DNA from: JBLMZI01 sp050258755 | GTDB taxonomy: Bacteria > Bacillota > Syntrophomonadia > Syntrophomonadales > DTU052 | Direction: 5' to 3' | NCBI GenBank assembly: GCA_050258755.1 | Contig: JBLMZI010000006.1 | Coordinates: 372,001-436,000, forward strand | Length of the DNA stretch: 64,000 nt | In this document: positions 1-10,039 of the stretch, piece after piece | Numbering within the stretch: position 1 is the first letter of the stretch | Layout: every line of letters begins with the position of its first letter | Notes under the pieces: model-generated | Database searches by the model: none | What the model was told of the DNA's origin: nothing | Seen by the model: only the letters and a program-made list of their open reading frames with translations | Program-made: the position numbers and the translations under genes

Positions 1-2523
1 AACCTCCAGGCCCATGCGGTCTATTTCAGCCATCAAAACTTGTTTACCATCGCGGGGCCGGCCCAGATCCAGCTGGAAATCGGCAACACCCTGCGCCGCT
101 TTAAAGAACAGGAAATCTGCCGTAAGCTGGCCAATCCGGAGAATACCGAATGGAGTTGGTCCAGCGGCGAAAACTGGGTTCCTTTTGACGAGGTCTCCGC
201 CCAGGGCAGCCGTTTGACGCTCACAAAATCAAAATCCGGAGAACTGAGTCCCCAATCGGTCGGCGAACAAACCGGCCGCTGGATTTGCTGCCGGGTGAAA
301 AACGACCGCTGGCAGGAAATGGCCGATGTCGAATTTACCGATATCAAAGCCAAAGCGGATTCCATAGTCCCAGCTCAATCCGGCGGTTTTCCGCCGGAAC
401 ACCTGTTCAATAACGATATCGAATTCAATGAAAACACCGGCTACGCCTTCGGTGAATTCTTCAATCTATACGACATGTTCTATATATGTTCCACTGAGGC
501 GTTTTCCAAGCCGTACGCCACGGTTTCGCTCAGCTTTACCCTGCATCATGTGCCCAATATGATGAACGACGAAAAAAAGCAGGAAATCGACTGGAAAATG
601 GTCTTGAAAAAGGCTGACCTGTACCAGCCCGAAGCACCGCGCACGTTCATTAAGCGGGTCCAGTGGGAATACTTTAACGGCCGTGGCTGGGTCCGTCTGA
701 CCGGCGGGACCGCTGCGGAAGAAGTCTTCCTGCACCCAGCCGAGGCCCGTAAAACAGTGACCTTCACCTGCCCGCCGGATATGGCGGAGGCTGTGGTCAA
801 CAGTATGCCAGGCCGCTGGATTCGCGCCCGCGTTCTAAAAATTCACAACCTGTACGCCCCGGATGCGGTTTATCAGTCTCCAATGATCGAAAACGCGACC
901 CTGCGTTATCATTACGACGAACCAGTTCTGCTGCCGGAAAACTGTCTCTCGTACAATAACCTGGAATACCGGAACCATGTGCTAAACGGTCCGGAACCGC
1001 ACTCTGAAAAGCCGTTCTTTGGGTTCGACCGCAGCCAGGCTTCGGTATATCTTGGCTTCTCCCAACCGCCTGAGAAGGGGCCGATCAGCCTGCTGTTTGT
1101 GCTCGAAACCCGCAAACCGGATGAAGCGGCTTCGCCGATGGTGGAGTGGGAATACCTGGCCAAGCGTGGTATCGGTTTATCCTGGCGGGAACTGAAAGTA
1201 CACGACGAAACCAACGGCTTAACCGAAACCGGTCTGGTGACCTTTGTCGGGCCACCCGATTTTGCGGTTGCAGCTGAGTTTGGGCAAGAGCTTGCCTGGA
1301 TTCGTCTGGTCAACACGGACGGCCGGTATGATAAAGCAGCGTCGACACCGCCGCTCATTTATTCGCTTTTCCTGAATACCACCGAGGCATTGCAGCAGCA
1401 AACCGTGGACGCCGAGTTGTTTACGGTGCCTGAAAACCAGCCCGGCCTTTCTTTTACCCTGACCTATAAACCGGTCATCGCAGAGGCGGTCTGGGTGGAT
1501 GAAACCCATCAGATTACTCCGGAAGAAAAAACCGCTTTACAGCTTGCGGATCCGGATTCAATTCAGGAAACGTTCGACGAATGGGGCAACTCGCAGCAGA
1601 CCTTGATCCGCTGGCGTGCCGTTGATAATCTTTATCGGTCTAACCCGAACGACCGGCATTATCAGATTGACCGGATTCAAGGCCGGATCGATTTCGGGGA
1701 TGATAAAAACGGGCGTATTCCTCCTTCTAACGGGGAGAAAAACCTTCGCGTCGACTATACCACCGGCGGCGGCACCCGTGGGAATCTGCCGGCGGGTGAA
1801 ATCAAAGACATGTTCAACACCATCGCTTTTATTGACAGCGCAGTCAATCACTTGCCATCCAGCGGCGGCTGCGACCCGGAAGGCCTTGATGAAGCGGTTC
1901 GCCGCGGTCCGCTGATGGTGCGCCACCGCAACCGGGCAGTCACCACGTCCGATTTTGAATGGCTGGCCCGCCAATCATCCCAGAATATTGGCAAAGTACG
2001 TTGTTTGCCCAACTTTAATCTTCGGGGCGAGCGCGAAACCGGTACGGTTACGCTGGTGCTGTACCCCAAGGATGGGCTTATGAATCATTTCAATCATTTG
2101 AAACATCAGGTTGAACGCTACGTGCTGCCGCGAACAGCGGGCACCGTGGCGTTCCCCGGCGCCGTGAATGTCATCCCGCCGGTCTTTCTGGAAATATCGG
2201 TTTTTGCCTCGCTGGTGGTTTCCGATCCAGACGCATTAGCCCTGGCAGAAAAGGAAACCCTCGAACGCCTGAATGCTTTTCTCGACCCGCGAACCGGCGG
2301 ACTGGGGCAATCCGGCTGGGATATCGGGCAGTTCCCCCATCTTTCAAGCTTTTACACGTTGCTCAAGGGGATCAGCCAGGTTAAATATGTTGCCAAAATC
2401 GCCCTAACGGTCATTCGGGTCAGCGGCGCGGAACGCGTTGAAATCGACCCGAATCAGATGGAATCGATTCCGCAGGGACTGATCGCAAACGGCAGCCACC
2501 GGGTGGCTGTACGCGCCGAATAA
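1..2523 (+). CDS. Baseplate J-like protein of a contractile injection system (5' end outside window)
   Basis: This is probably a baseplate (wedge) subunit of an extracellular phage-tail-like contractile injection system. The frame is already open at base 1, so the true start lies upstream. The 840 visible residues contain three related N-terminal modules (about residues 45-115, 215-300 and 375-450), each reading WEY or WSW, then a GW or NW, then a Phe...Pro segment and a closing Trp-Ile. Near residues 585-670 comes a baseplate J-type block: TTGGGTRGNLPAGEI, then SSGG, then RAVTTSDFEWLA. That Gly-rich/RAVT pair is the typical signature of J-like proteins. A second J-like gene starts 13 bp downstream, as is usual in these clusters. 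The family assignment is firm; the exact position in the baseplate is inferred from gene order. Confidence 0.85.
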   Translation, partial: NLQAHAVYFSHQNLFTIAGPAQIQLEIGNTLRRFKEQEICRKLANPENTEWSWSSGENWVPFDEVSAQGSRLTLTKSKSGELSPQSVGEQTGRWICCRVKNDRWQEMADVEFTDIKAKADSIVPAQSGGFPPEHLFNNDIEFNENTGYAFGEFFNLYDMFYICSTEAFSKPYATVSLSFTLHHVPNMMNDEKKQEIDWKMVLKKADLYQPEAPRTFIKRVQWEYFNGRGWVRLTGGTAAEEVFLHPAEARKTVTFTCPPDMAEAVVNSMPGRWIRARVLKIHNLYAPDAVYQSPMIENATLRYHYDEPVLLPENCLSYNNLEYRNHVLNGPEPHSEKPFFGFDRSQASVYLGFSQPPEKGPISLLFVLETRKPDEAASPMVEWEYLAKRGIGLSWRELKVHDETNGLTETGLVTFVGPPDFAVAAEFGQELAWIRLVNTDGRYDKAASTPPLIYSLFLNTTEALQQQTVDAELFTVPENQPGLSFTLTYKPVIAEAVWVDETHQITPEEKTALQLADPDSIQETFDEWGNSQQTLIRWRAVDNLYRSNPNDRHYQIDRIQGRIDFGDDKNGRIPPSNGEKNLRVDYTTGGGTRGNLPAGEIKDMFNTIAFIDSAVNHLPSSGGCDPEGLDEAVRRGPLMVRHRNRAVTTSDFEWLARQSSQNIGKVRCLPNFNLRGERETGTVTLVLYPKDGLMNHFNHLKHQVERYVLPRTAGTVAFPGAVNVIPPVFLEISVFASLVVSDPDALALAEKETLERLNAFLDPRTGGLGQSGWDIGQFPHLSSFYTLLKGISQVKYVAKIALTVIRVSGAERVEIDPNQMESIPQGLIANGSHRVAVRAE

Positions 2524-2536
2524 AGGACGGATTACC

Positions 2537-4738
2537 ATGCTTCCGCTTACTGTGCTGGACGATCTCTCCTATAAAGAGCTCGTCGACAATGCAAGAAAAC
2601 TGATTCCCAAGCTATTCCCGGCCTGGACGGATGAAAACGCCCATGATCCGGGCATGACCATGATCGAGCTGCTCGCCTGGCTGACCGAACTGCAGCAATA
2701 CTATTTGGACCGGATTCCATCGAAAAGCGAGCTCAAATTCATGAAGCTCCTGGGAGTTTCCCCGCAGCCGGCAATTCGCGCACGGGCCGATGTCACCTTT
2801 GAAGGATTGGCTGGCCCGGTCAACCTTCCGCGCGGAATCTGTTTAACGGCTGGCGAACAGTATTTTGAAACCCGGTTTCCGATCACCCTGCTCCCCGTCC
2901 AAATCGAACGGGTAATGGTTATTTCTGACCAGGAAACGGTCGATGCTTCGGCGGCGAACGACGTGAGCGGCGTTGGATTCCTGCCGTTTGGTTCTGATTC
3001 CGTTCCCGGAACCCGGATGCTGCTGGGCCTTGACGCCCCACTACCGGCAGACCAAACCGTATACCTCCACGTGTACCTGGACCCGTCGACCGCCGTTTCC
3101 GTCCTGGCCGGCGCCGAGCCGCCGGTCCCTTCGGTGCGTCTCGCCTGGAGTTACTACGGCGGAGAACCCGGTGCCTGGGAGCCAGCCCGCTTGATCGAGG
3201 ATTTTACCGGGAACTTGACCCATCACGGCTATGTTTCCCTGTCAGTCCCGAGTCCGATGAAAGCGGCCCGGATCGAAGCGGCGGACGATCAGGACCGGTA
3301 TTGGCTCTGCTGCACCCTGGTCGAAGGCCGACCAGAGCTTTCCCCGCGCATCGACCGGATCAGCATGAATACCGTGCCCGTGATCCAGGAACACACCCTG
3401 AGCGAGACCCTTCTTTTTTCGGGTTCGGAGACAGCAACGCGTTTTGAGGCCCAGAGCTGGCTGGCCCTGCACGGGCGGCTGCGGGTGCAATTTCGCATCA
3501 ATCATCAGGATTGGGTAGAGCTTTCGGAAGGCGAAGGCAGCAGCCCGGAACCCGGCCGTTTTGTCGCTCACCGCGATTTCACCGCGGGCAGCCTGCGCTT
3601 TTCGGTCCACCCGGATGATCTGGCGTCCTCGGACGGGTCTATCCGGCTGATTGCTTACCGACCCGAATTTGAAGTCACCCGGCGGCTCGGCCGAGGGCGG
3701 TCTTTGCCCGGTCTGACTCTGGAAATCCAGGAAAAAAGACTTCTGCGCGATACCATCGCGCTTCAGGTCGGTTTGGCCGACCCGCTGAAAGGCCGTGTTA
3801 TCTGGCAGGATTGGCATCGGGTCACCGACTTTGATACCTCGGGACCAGATCACCGGCACTTTGTTCTGGATGAGAGCACCGGTGCGGTCACTTTCGGCAA
3901 TAACGAACAGGGCTTGATGCCGCCAGCCGCGGAATTTGAAAACATCGTCATTATTGACTGCAAAAGCGGCGGCGGATCCGATGGCAATGTCAGGGCCGGC
4001 GAGATTCGGGTTCTGGCCAATGCGAATACCCTTCCGCCGGGATTGACCGCGGCCAACTATTTCCCCGCCGCCGGCGGCCGGAACCAGGAAACCATGGCCA
4101 TGGCCAAGGAGCGTTTGATTTCCGGTCTTTATACCTCCACCCGGGCTGTGACTGCCGAGGATTATGAAGCCATCGCACTGGAGACCCCAGGCGTTCGTGT
4201 GGCTCGCGCCGCGGCACTTCCACTGTATGTTAAAGGCATGCGCGATTACCCGGCAAACCGGCAGGCAGGTCAGGTCACGGTTGTGGTCATGCCATATTCC
4301 GAACGGGCTTTACCAACGGCCGGACCTGGATTTTTAGAAACCGTCCACCGTCACCTGGACCGGGTGCGCCTGATTACCACCCGGGTTCATGTCATCCCGG
4401 CCGAGTACGTAAAAATAAGCGTTTTCGCCGGTGTCGTGCAGGCTCCCGGCCGCCGCCTCAGCCAGGAAAAGGTTCGGGAAGTCCTAAATGACTTCCTCAG
4501 CCCGTATGATCCCGAGCAAAAACGGCAGGGCTGGCCGTTCGGCCGAACCGTGTACCGCAGCGATATTTACGGCGCCATCAGCCGGATTCCCGGCGTGGAA
4601 TACATCAAGGAACTATGGCTGACTGCTGAAGGTGTTGAAGTGGAAAAGGAAGAAAGCGGTGATATTTGTATTCCGCCCTATGCGCTCCCCTATCTCGGGG
4701 ACGCTGAAATTGAGATTTTCAGCCCGTCCGATCTATAG
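2537..4738 (+). CDS. Putative baseplate assembly protein (second baseplate J-like protein)
   Basis: This is a 733-residue baseplate subunit, partner of the J-like protein encoded immediately upstream. The N-terminus carries the signature DPGMTMIELLAWLTELQQYY near residues 36-56, typical of putative baseplate assembly proteins of extracellular contractile injection systems. A J-type block lies near residues 470-560: SGGGSDGNVRAGEI, then AAGGRNQETM, then RAVTAEDYEAIA. It starts at an ATG with an AAGGACG ribosome site 13 bp after the previous stop, and the next gene follows 29 bp after its end, so one operon is likely. Nothing looks broken. Cytoplasmic assembly into the particle is known for the family and not visible in the sequence. 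Confidence 0.88.
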   Translation: MLPLTVLDDLSYKELVDNARKLIPKLFPAWTDENAHDPGMTMIELLAWLTELQQYYLDRIPSKSELKFMKLLGVSPQPAIRARADVTFEGLAGPVNLPRGICLTAGEQYFETRFPITLLPVQIERVMVISDQETVDASAANDVSGVGFLPFGSDSVPGTRMLLGLDAPLPADQTVYLHVYLDPSTAVSVLAGAEPPVPSVRLAWSYYGGEPGAWEPARLIEDFTGNLTHHGYVSLSVPSPMKAARIEAADDQDRYWLCCTLVEGRPELSPRIDRISMNTVPVIQEHTLSETLLFSGSETATRFEAQSWLALHGRLRVQFRINHQDWVELSEGEGSSPEPGRFVAHRDFTAGSLRFSVHPDDLASSDGSIRLIAYRPEFEVTRRLGRGRSLPGLTLEIQEKRLLRDTIALQVGLADPLKGRVIWQDWHRVTDFDTSGPDHRHFVLDESTGAVTFGNNEQGLMPPAAEFENIVIIDCKSGGGSDGNVRAGEIRVLANANTLPPGLTAANYFPAAGGRNQETMAMAKERLISGLYTSTRAVTAEDYEAIALETPGVRVARAAALPLYVKGMRDYPANRQAGQVTVVVMPYSERALPTAGPGFLETVHRHLDRVRLITTRVHVIPAEYVKISVFAGVVQAPGRRLSQEKVREVLNDFLSPYDPEQKRQGWPFGRTVYRSDIYGAISRIPGVEYIKELWLTAEGVEVEKEESGDICIPPYALPYLGDAEIEIFSPSDL

Positions 4739-4767
4739 GCACCGGGCGGGACATCGGAGGGACCTCT

Positions 4768-6834
4768 GTGTACGGTGAATTCTCCTTCATATCGTTGAAT
4801 AAACCAGCTGATTGGGCACGGGGTCTGATGGTTAACCTGCGTCCAGAAGGCAGCGGTCTGGCAATTCCACGTGAAAACCGGCACCGGGTGCGCTCGGTTC
4901 TGGCCCGCGAAAGCTTTGCCGGGCCTGGTCCGGTTTGGGATTTTGCCGTGAACCCAATCGGTCTTTTGTTCGGACTTGACGATCGCGGTATCTGGTCGTT
5001 TGACCCGCAGACTAAAACCGGTGATACCCTGCTTTCCCATGAAAGCAGCCGGTTTGGACCGAGCACCAGAATCGGGGTGGGCAACGGCTTTTTGTGCATC
5101 GCTGATCCGGAAGCCAAGGTCCCGTGCATGGCCTTCTCCTTGAGCAATGGCCAGCTGTTGTGGACCTTTACCGGGATTGGTGAGGAACGATTTGTGCCGC
5201 AGGCCGTGGCTGTCGATGATACCGGTTACATCTACTATTACGGCTTGCTTGGCGGAAGTGCGAGATCCGGTCCCGGTGCCCAGCCGGTGCTGCTGAAGTT
5301 GAATGATGCCGGCGTGCTGATTGAAACCGCGGCCGGGGATGCCCTTGATGCGATTGCTCAAAGCGGAACGGCCGCACCCGCTCTTGCTGCCCGCGGCGGC
5401 ACCGCCTATCTATTAAACCCGAACCACCGGGTGGTCACCAGTTTCTGGCCGTACCGGGAGACCGGCCTGCCTGGAGCCGCCGGCGAAACGGTGGAACCGT
5501 CAGCCCTCGCCATTGACGAAAATGGTCATTTCTACGTTTCGATTTATCCGGAAACTGGCCGCTATGCCGATGGCGGACCAGCCGTAGTCCGGATTGATCC
5601 CGACCTTGGAGAAGCCGAACGACTCCAGGGTTTCCGGGGCGCTGCAAACAAGCTGCTGGCCAGCGCCGGGCGCATCTTCGTCTGGCACCGCGCTGGTGCC
5701 CTAACGGTTTTCGAACCCGCTCCGCACACCTCCGCCTATGACGGAACCGGCGTCATCAAGGGAATATTCATCACACCCGCGATAGACAGTGAGACCGAGC
5801 AGCTGGTATGGCACAAACTGACCATCGACGCCGATATTCCTTCAGACACCCACATACGGATCTCGTATACCGCCTCCGATCACCGGGAGATGGTCGTCGG
5901 CGACCGCTTGATCGATCTGGATCGGTTTCTGCACGACGCGTCCATTCCGGTTGATGACCGATTGGCCGCCACTGAGTCTATTTGGTCGGATCCTCTGTTG
6001 AATCCGACCGACAGCCTGCTGCAGCGCACGACCGGCCGTTACCTGTGGATCAAGCTGGAACTGCATGGCAGTGAACAGCACTCACCGGTCCTCAATAAAA
6101 TCAGGTTGTATTACCCACGCATGTCCTTTTTGGAATACCTGCCGGCCGTTTACCAGGAAGATCCGGCTAGTAAGGATTTTCTGGAGCGATTCCTGTCCAT
6201 CTTCGGCACCCTTTATGATGGCATGGAATCCCGTATCGGCCAAATATCGGCCCAGTTTGATGTTGACCATGCCGAAGGTGATTTCTTACGCTGGCTGGCC
6301 GGGTGGCTGGCCCTGCCGGTGGATGAAACCTGGAGCCAGAAAGGCCTTCGAAATGTTATCAAACTTGTGCCTGAGCTGTATCCGCTGCGTGGAACCCGCC
6401 AGGGTATCGAGCGCATGGTGGAGGCGTATACCGGCGAAAAGCCGCTGATCGTCGAGCAGTTTGAGATCGATTCCTTTGCGGAACAGGCTGAATTGAAGGA
6501 CCTGCTGACCGGCCTGTACGGGGGAGACCCGAATTGTTTCAGCGTGCTGGTTCGGCAGGAATGCATCCGAACCCCGCAGCAGCTGGCCGGGCTAAGGCGG
6601 CTCCTGGATAATGAAAAGCCAGCGTTTACCGAAGTACGGCTGTTTGTGCTGCAGCCGTGGATCTTTATGGACCAGCACGCGTACCTGGGGATCAATACAC
6701 AGCTAACCGCGCTGTCCGAGCTGAGGCTGGACGGAAAATCGACCATCCCGTTCAACACCGTTCTGGTTGATGTCGGCCGGGACAACCGGATGGATGTGCA
6801 CACCCGGGCCGGTTTTGATGCCATGCTTCGCTGA
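4768..6834 (+). CDS. Tail protein I-like baseplate protein with N-terminal beta-propeller
   Basis: This 688-residue protein has two parts. Residues 1 to about 330 look like a propeller-type repeat region (recurring VDDTGYIYYYG, IDENGHFYVSIY, SAGRIFVWH), as in NHL-like proteins. The C-terminal third, from about residue 455, starts with YLPAVYQED and contains FLSIFGTLYDGMESRI and LRWLAGWLALPVDETWS, the hallmark of the phage tail protein I / P2 gpI-like family. This combination is usual in contractile injection clusters, where the protein joins baseplate to spike or fibres. The GTG start at 4768 is chosen because an ATCGGAGGGA ribosome site sits just upstream. The 96-bp gap downstream shows nothing distinctive apart from the next ribosome site. 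Confidence 0.82.
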   Translation: MYGEFSFISLNKPADWARGLMVNLRPEGSGLAIPRENRHRVRSVLARESFAGPGPVWDFAVNPIGLLFGLDDRGIWSFDPQTKTGDTLLSHESSRFGPSTRIGVGNGFLCIADPEAKVPCMAFSLSNGQLLWTFTGIGEERFVPQAVAVDDTGYIYYYGLLGGSARSGPGAQPVLLKLNDAGVLIETAAGDALDAIAQSGTAAPALAARGGTAYLLNPNHRVVTSFWPYRETGLPGAAGETVEPSALAIDENGHFYVSIYPETGRYADGGPAVVRIDPDLGEAERLQGFRGAANKLLASAGRIFVWHRAGALTVFEPAPHTSAYDGTGVIKGIFITPAIDSETEQLVWHKLTIDADIPSDTHIRISYTASDHREMVVGDRLIDLDRFLHDASIPVDDRLAATESIWSDPLLNPTDSLLQRTTGRYLWIKLELHGSEQHSPVLNKIRLYYPRMSFLEYLPAVYQEDPASKDFLERFLSIFGTLYDGMESRIGQISAQFDVDHAEGDFLRWLAGWLALPVDETWSQKGLRNVIKLVPELYPLRGTRQGIERMVEAYTGEKPLIVEQFEIDSFAEQAELKDLLTGLYGGDPNCFSVLVRQECIRTPQQLAGLRRLLDNEKPAFTEVRLFVLQPWIFMDQHAYLGINTQLTALSELRLDGKSTIPFNTVLVDVGRDNRMDVHTRAGFDAMLR

Positions 6835-6930
6835 CAGATCTCAGCCAAAGCGCTGAACGGCCGCTATACCTCGAAAAACGCATCGGGGTTTGCCATAGAA
6901 TGATCAGACGGGGAAAGGGGAGAAACCTAA

Positions 6931-8520
6931 TTGAAGAATTCGAGATATTATCCGTACGAGCGCAACCGCTATTTTTACGGGAAACTACTGACGGTACGAG
7001 ATTTTGAGCTGGAGCAGAAATACGTGAACGACAAACGGCGGCTCCTAAACCGCCTGCTGTACGGCGCGGGCGTGGTCTGCGGATTGCAGGTCGTCGCCGT
7101 AGACGAAAAAACCATCTCCATCGAATCGGGGGTGGCGCTGGATTACGCCGGACGCGAAATAGTGGTGCCTTCGCCGATCACAACCAAGCTTTCAATGCTT
7201 GAGGGCTTTTCCAACAACGAATATGCGAAGAACGTCTATCTTCTGATCGCCTACGACGAAAAGGAGAAGGAACCGGTCTATTCCGTCACTGGATCATCGG
7301 CTCGTGCTGAGGAACGCAGCGAATACAACCGGGTCCAGGAAAGCTACAAGTTGCTGGTCAGTGAAGAACCGCCGGATCCCTCGCTGATCGGTCTGTCCGC
7401 CTTGACCGACGATATCCGGCTGCTCTATCAGGACGACCAAATCAAGATCTGGCAGAAAACACCCCGCTTTATCAGCCGGGGTCAGACCCTTGAAGTGACC
7501 TTGATGGTGGAAAAGGCCCTGCAGGTTCCCCGCATCGAAGTTTCATACGAACTGCAGTCCGAACAGTTTGTCAATCCGGACGGGACCCACGGCCTGGCCG
7601 TGCGTTTCAGCGAGCCGGAACACGGTCAGACGGGATTCTACGCGCCAGTCTTCGGATTCATGACTTCGGAAGAAGCCGAAACACCGGGACGGGTTTCGAT
7701 CAAACCGGGAAGCTTTAGGCTCAAAATCGGTGACCGGGAACTGACCCCCACGATCGAGTGCCAGAACGCGGTCCGGATCGTCGATGGCACTGTGGATTCC
7801 GAAACCCTCCAAACCTTCTACGATTTGACCCTGGACCAGGCCACTGCGTCCCTAAATCCCGAGCAGGGGATTTTCCTGGCCCGGATCTCCTTGTTAAAAA
7901 TCGGCGCCAGCTATGTGATTGAAAAGGTGGAGAACGTACCGTTCGGCGAGTATTGCTTCAATGCCTCCAATCTGTACCGCATGGGCCTGTTCGGCAGCCA
8001 CGAAACCGGATCGCCGGACTTAAGTTTCTCAGCCCGGGCCGCGATTACCCGTCTGGCCGCGGAAGCCGATCCGCAGCTGTCGGTCACCTACAGTCCGAAA
8101 AGCCAGCAGTTCGATTTTAACCTGGGACTCCCGCTCGAGAAAAAACTGTTTGAAGCGGTTCAAACCGGCGTGATCACGGTTCCCATCGAAGCCGGTTCAC
8201 GGTCGGGTAAAATTTGTTTTACCGAGGAAATCGACCATGGACTGGGGCTTGGCCCGGTCTGTATCGTCACTGCGATCGAAGCCGTGAAGGACACAACCGC
8301 CCAGGCCTTATCCCAGCATGACCAACAGATGTTCTTCGGCGATATCGCCGTCTTTCAGAAAGAGCCGTTTGAATTCGCCGCGCCGGATGTTTCTTTGGGC
8401 GTTGTCGCATACCCGCTGCGCGGAACCTTTAAGATCGGGGCCCGTCTGCTCGCTTCGAAAGTCAGCCCGGTTCAGGTTCGCTGGTGGGCCTATCGGCAGG
8501 AAAAAGGGAGCGCAGAATGA
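6931..8520 (+). CDS. Conserved contractile-injection-cluster protein of unknown function
   Basis: The product is a 529-residue protein opening with YPYERNRYFYGKLLTVRDFE followed by NRLLYGAGVVCGL, an N-terminus I recognise from uncharacterised proteins that accompany baseplate genes in extracellular contractile injection loci. No catalytic motif or signal peptide is evident; the sequence looks beta-rich. The start is a TTG at 6931 preceded by GGGGAAAGGGGAGAAA, the only good ribosome site nearby. The gene overlaps the next by 4 bp (ATGA), so translation is probably coupled. A structural role near the baseplate or particle surface is inferred from context only. Confidence 0.7.
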   Translation: MKNSRYYPYERNRYFYGKLLTVRDFELEQKYVNDKRRLLNRLLYGAGVVCGLQVVAVDEKTISIESGVALDYAGREIVVPSPITTKLSMLEGFSNNEYAKNVYLLIAYDEKEKEPVYSVTGSSARAEERSEYNRVQESYKLLVSEEPPDPSLIGLSALTDDIRLLYQDDQIKIWQKTPRFISRGQTLEVTLMVEKALQVPRIEVSYELQSEQFVNPDGTHGLAVRFSEPEHGQTGFYAPVFGFMTSEEAETPGRVSIKPGSFRLKIGDRELTPTIECQNAVRIVDGTVDSETLQTFYDLTLDQATASLNPEQGIFLARISLLKIGASYVIEKVENVPFGEYCFNASNLYRMGLFGSHETGSPDLSFSARAAITRLAAEADPQLSVTYSPKSQQFDFNLGLPLEKKLFEAVQTGVITVPIEAGSRSGKICFTEEIDHGLGLGPVCIVTAIEAVKDTTAQALSQHDQQMFFGDIAVFQKEPFEFAAPDVSLGVVAYPLRGTFKIGARLLASKVSPVQVRWWAYRQEKGSAE

Positions 8521-10013
8521 ATCTGCGCATTCGCATCGGTATAAGCCTGTTTTTGGCAATCACGCTTCTGATGGGCGGTCCGCTGCCGGGCATCGCACTG
8601 GCAGCACCGGCTGACACCAATGCCCTTGCGGCCAGTGTTTATCAGCGCGTCAGAGCCGAATACTCGGCGTCGATCATTGCTTTAACGCCGCCTGAAACCA
8701 TCCTCACCGCGGTGTACAGCCGGTCTGCCGGAGACAGCAGTTCTCCCAACGCCTACCTTCCGGCAGCCCGTATTGTAATTAAAGCAAGCCTTGCGACGTT
8801 CACGGCCGATGCCGCTGCGGATAAGCTCCCTTCCTTTACAGACACTTTGATGGACGGCGGTGTTAAAACGCTTGTGAAGCCGTTGATTGAAGCGTTGTCC
8901 CCCTCGAAACTAAAGAAAAACACGCCGGAACAGATCTTCGATGAGGTGTTTCCTTCAGTCGAGCAATCAGTTCGTGAACGGGTCGGTGAATACGCCGGCG
9001 CCGAAATCGTTAAACAGTTGCCGAACGATATCGCGGACGCGGTCTATGAAGGCGTGTATGAAATCGCCGACACCGAGGCCAAAGCCATCAGCCTGGACAA
9101 CCTGAACCGCATTGGTTTGACCGGTTTTACCGGTCTGGTCGGTGTCAAAAGCCAGCCGGTGATCACCCAAAAAACTCAGACGTATTTAACCGATAAGATT
9201 AAACAGGCCGTACCGCCGGAAGTGTTGTCCCTTTTACCCGAAGGCGCGGAAGGAATGGTTCAGGAAAAGGTTTATTCCGCCGTCTACGAAAAGTTTGGCA
9301 TCACCCTTCCGAGCTTCCTGTCTTCCGGTGAGGACGAAAAAAAGGAAGACAAGAAAGAAGACAAAAAGGAAACGCCCAAGGATCCAAAGGGATACAAGCC
9401 CGAAGGCTATGTCGATGTTGCGCCGGATCAGGTCTGGATTCTGCAATTCAGCGACGCACTTGACCGCAAAACGATTGCGTCAGGGATTAGAGTCTCGCTT
9501 GATCCGTACGGTCTGATAAAGACGAAGTGCGAAGCCAAACAGACCTTCTCGACGATGATCCGGGTTAAGCCGCTCACCACCTGGACCAAGGGCTGTACCT
9601 ATTATTTAACGGTGTCAACCGCCTTGAAATCGGTTAATGGCCAAGTACTGGCAAAGCCGGTAACTATCAAGTTCACGGTCAAGAAGGATAAATCACTGCT
9701 CGCCCAAATGAAAGAGATTCGTGACAAGATCGCGGCCGGCGATTATGCTGGCGCGCTGGCTCAAGCCCAGGAAGTCACGGGTGTAAATCCGCGCGATTAC
9801 CGCGCTTTTGCTATTCTAGCCGAAGCGCTGGCTCCGTCTGACCCGGAAGCGGCCGACGAAGCGCTTGATCAGGCAAAGGAACTCAATCCCAACGCTCTCG
9901 AACTAAAAGCCACCGAGGCCAAGGTGAAGACGGCCCAAGCGGAACAGAAGGCGGCTGATCAGAAGGATGACAGCGGTCCGGGAACAATGGATTTGACCTC
10001 GATCTCGAAATAA
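8517..10013 (+). CDS. Secreted protein with Ig-like domain and C-terminal helical repeats
   Basis: This 498-residue protein begins with a classic signal peptide (NLRIR, a hydrophobic run to about residue 25, then an Ala-rich cleavage region). Residues 40-260 are alpha-helical and unrecognised. A highly charged Lys/Asp/Glu linker follows at about 268-292, then a bacterial Ig-like (SbsA/Big_5-like) domain at about 300-390 with PDQVWILQFSDALDRKTI, and a TPR-like tail at about 400-480 (AGDYAGALAQAQEVTGVNPR, DQAKELNPNALEL). The start ATG at 8517 overlaps the previous stop and has an AAAAAGGGAG ribosome site. Export is unexpected for an injection-particle component, so it may anchor or receive the particle at the envelope. 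That is inference. Confidence 0.7.
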   Translation: MNLRIRIGISLFLAITLLMGGPLPGIALAAPADTNALAASVYQRVRAEYSASIIALTPPETILTAVYSRSAGDSSSPNAYLPAARIVIKASLATFTADAAADKLPSFTDTLMDGGVKTLVKPLIEALSPSKLKKNTPEQIFDEVFPSVEQSVRERVGEYAGAEIVKQLPNDIADAVYEGVYEIADTEAKAISLDNLNRIGLTGFTGLVGVKSQPVITQKTQTYLTDKIKQAVPPEVLSLLPEGAEGMVQEKVYSAVYEKFGITLPSFLSSGEDEKKEDKKEDKKETPKDPKGYKPEGYVDVAPDQVWILQFSDALDRKTIASGIRVSLDPYGLIKTKCEAKQTFSTMIRVKPLTTWTKGCTYYLTVSTALKSVNGQVLAKPVTIKFTVKKDKSLLAQMKEIRDKIAAGDYAGALAQAQEVTGVNPRDYRAFAILAEALAPSDPEAADEALDQAKELNPNALELKATEAKVKTAQAEQKAADQKDDSGPGTMDLTSISK

Positions 10014-10039
10014 AATCAGATTGAAAACGAGGTGATATA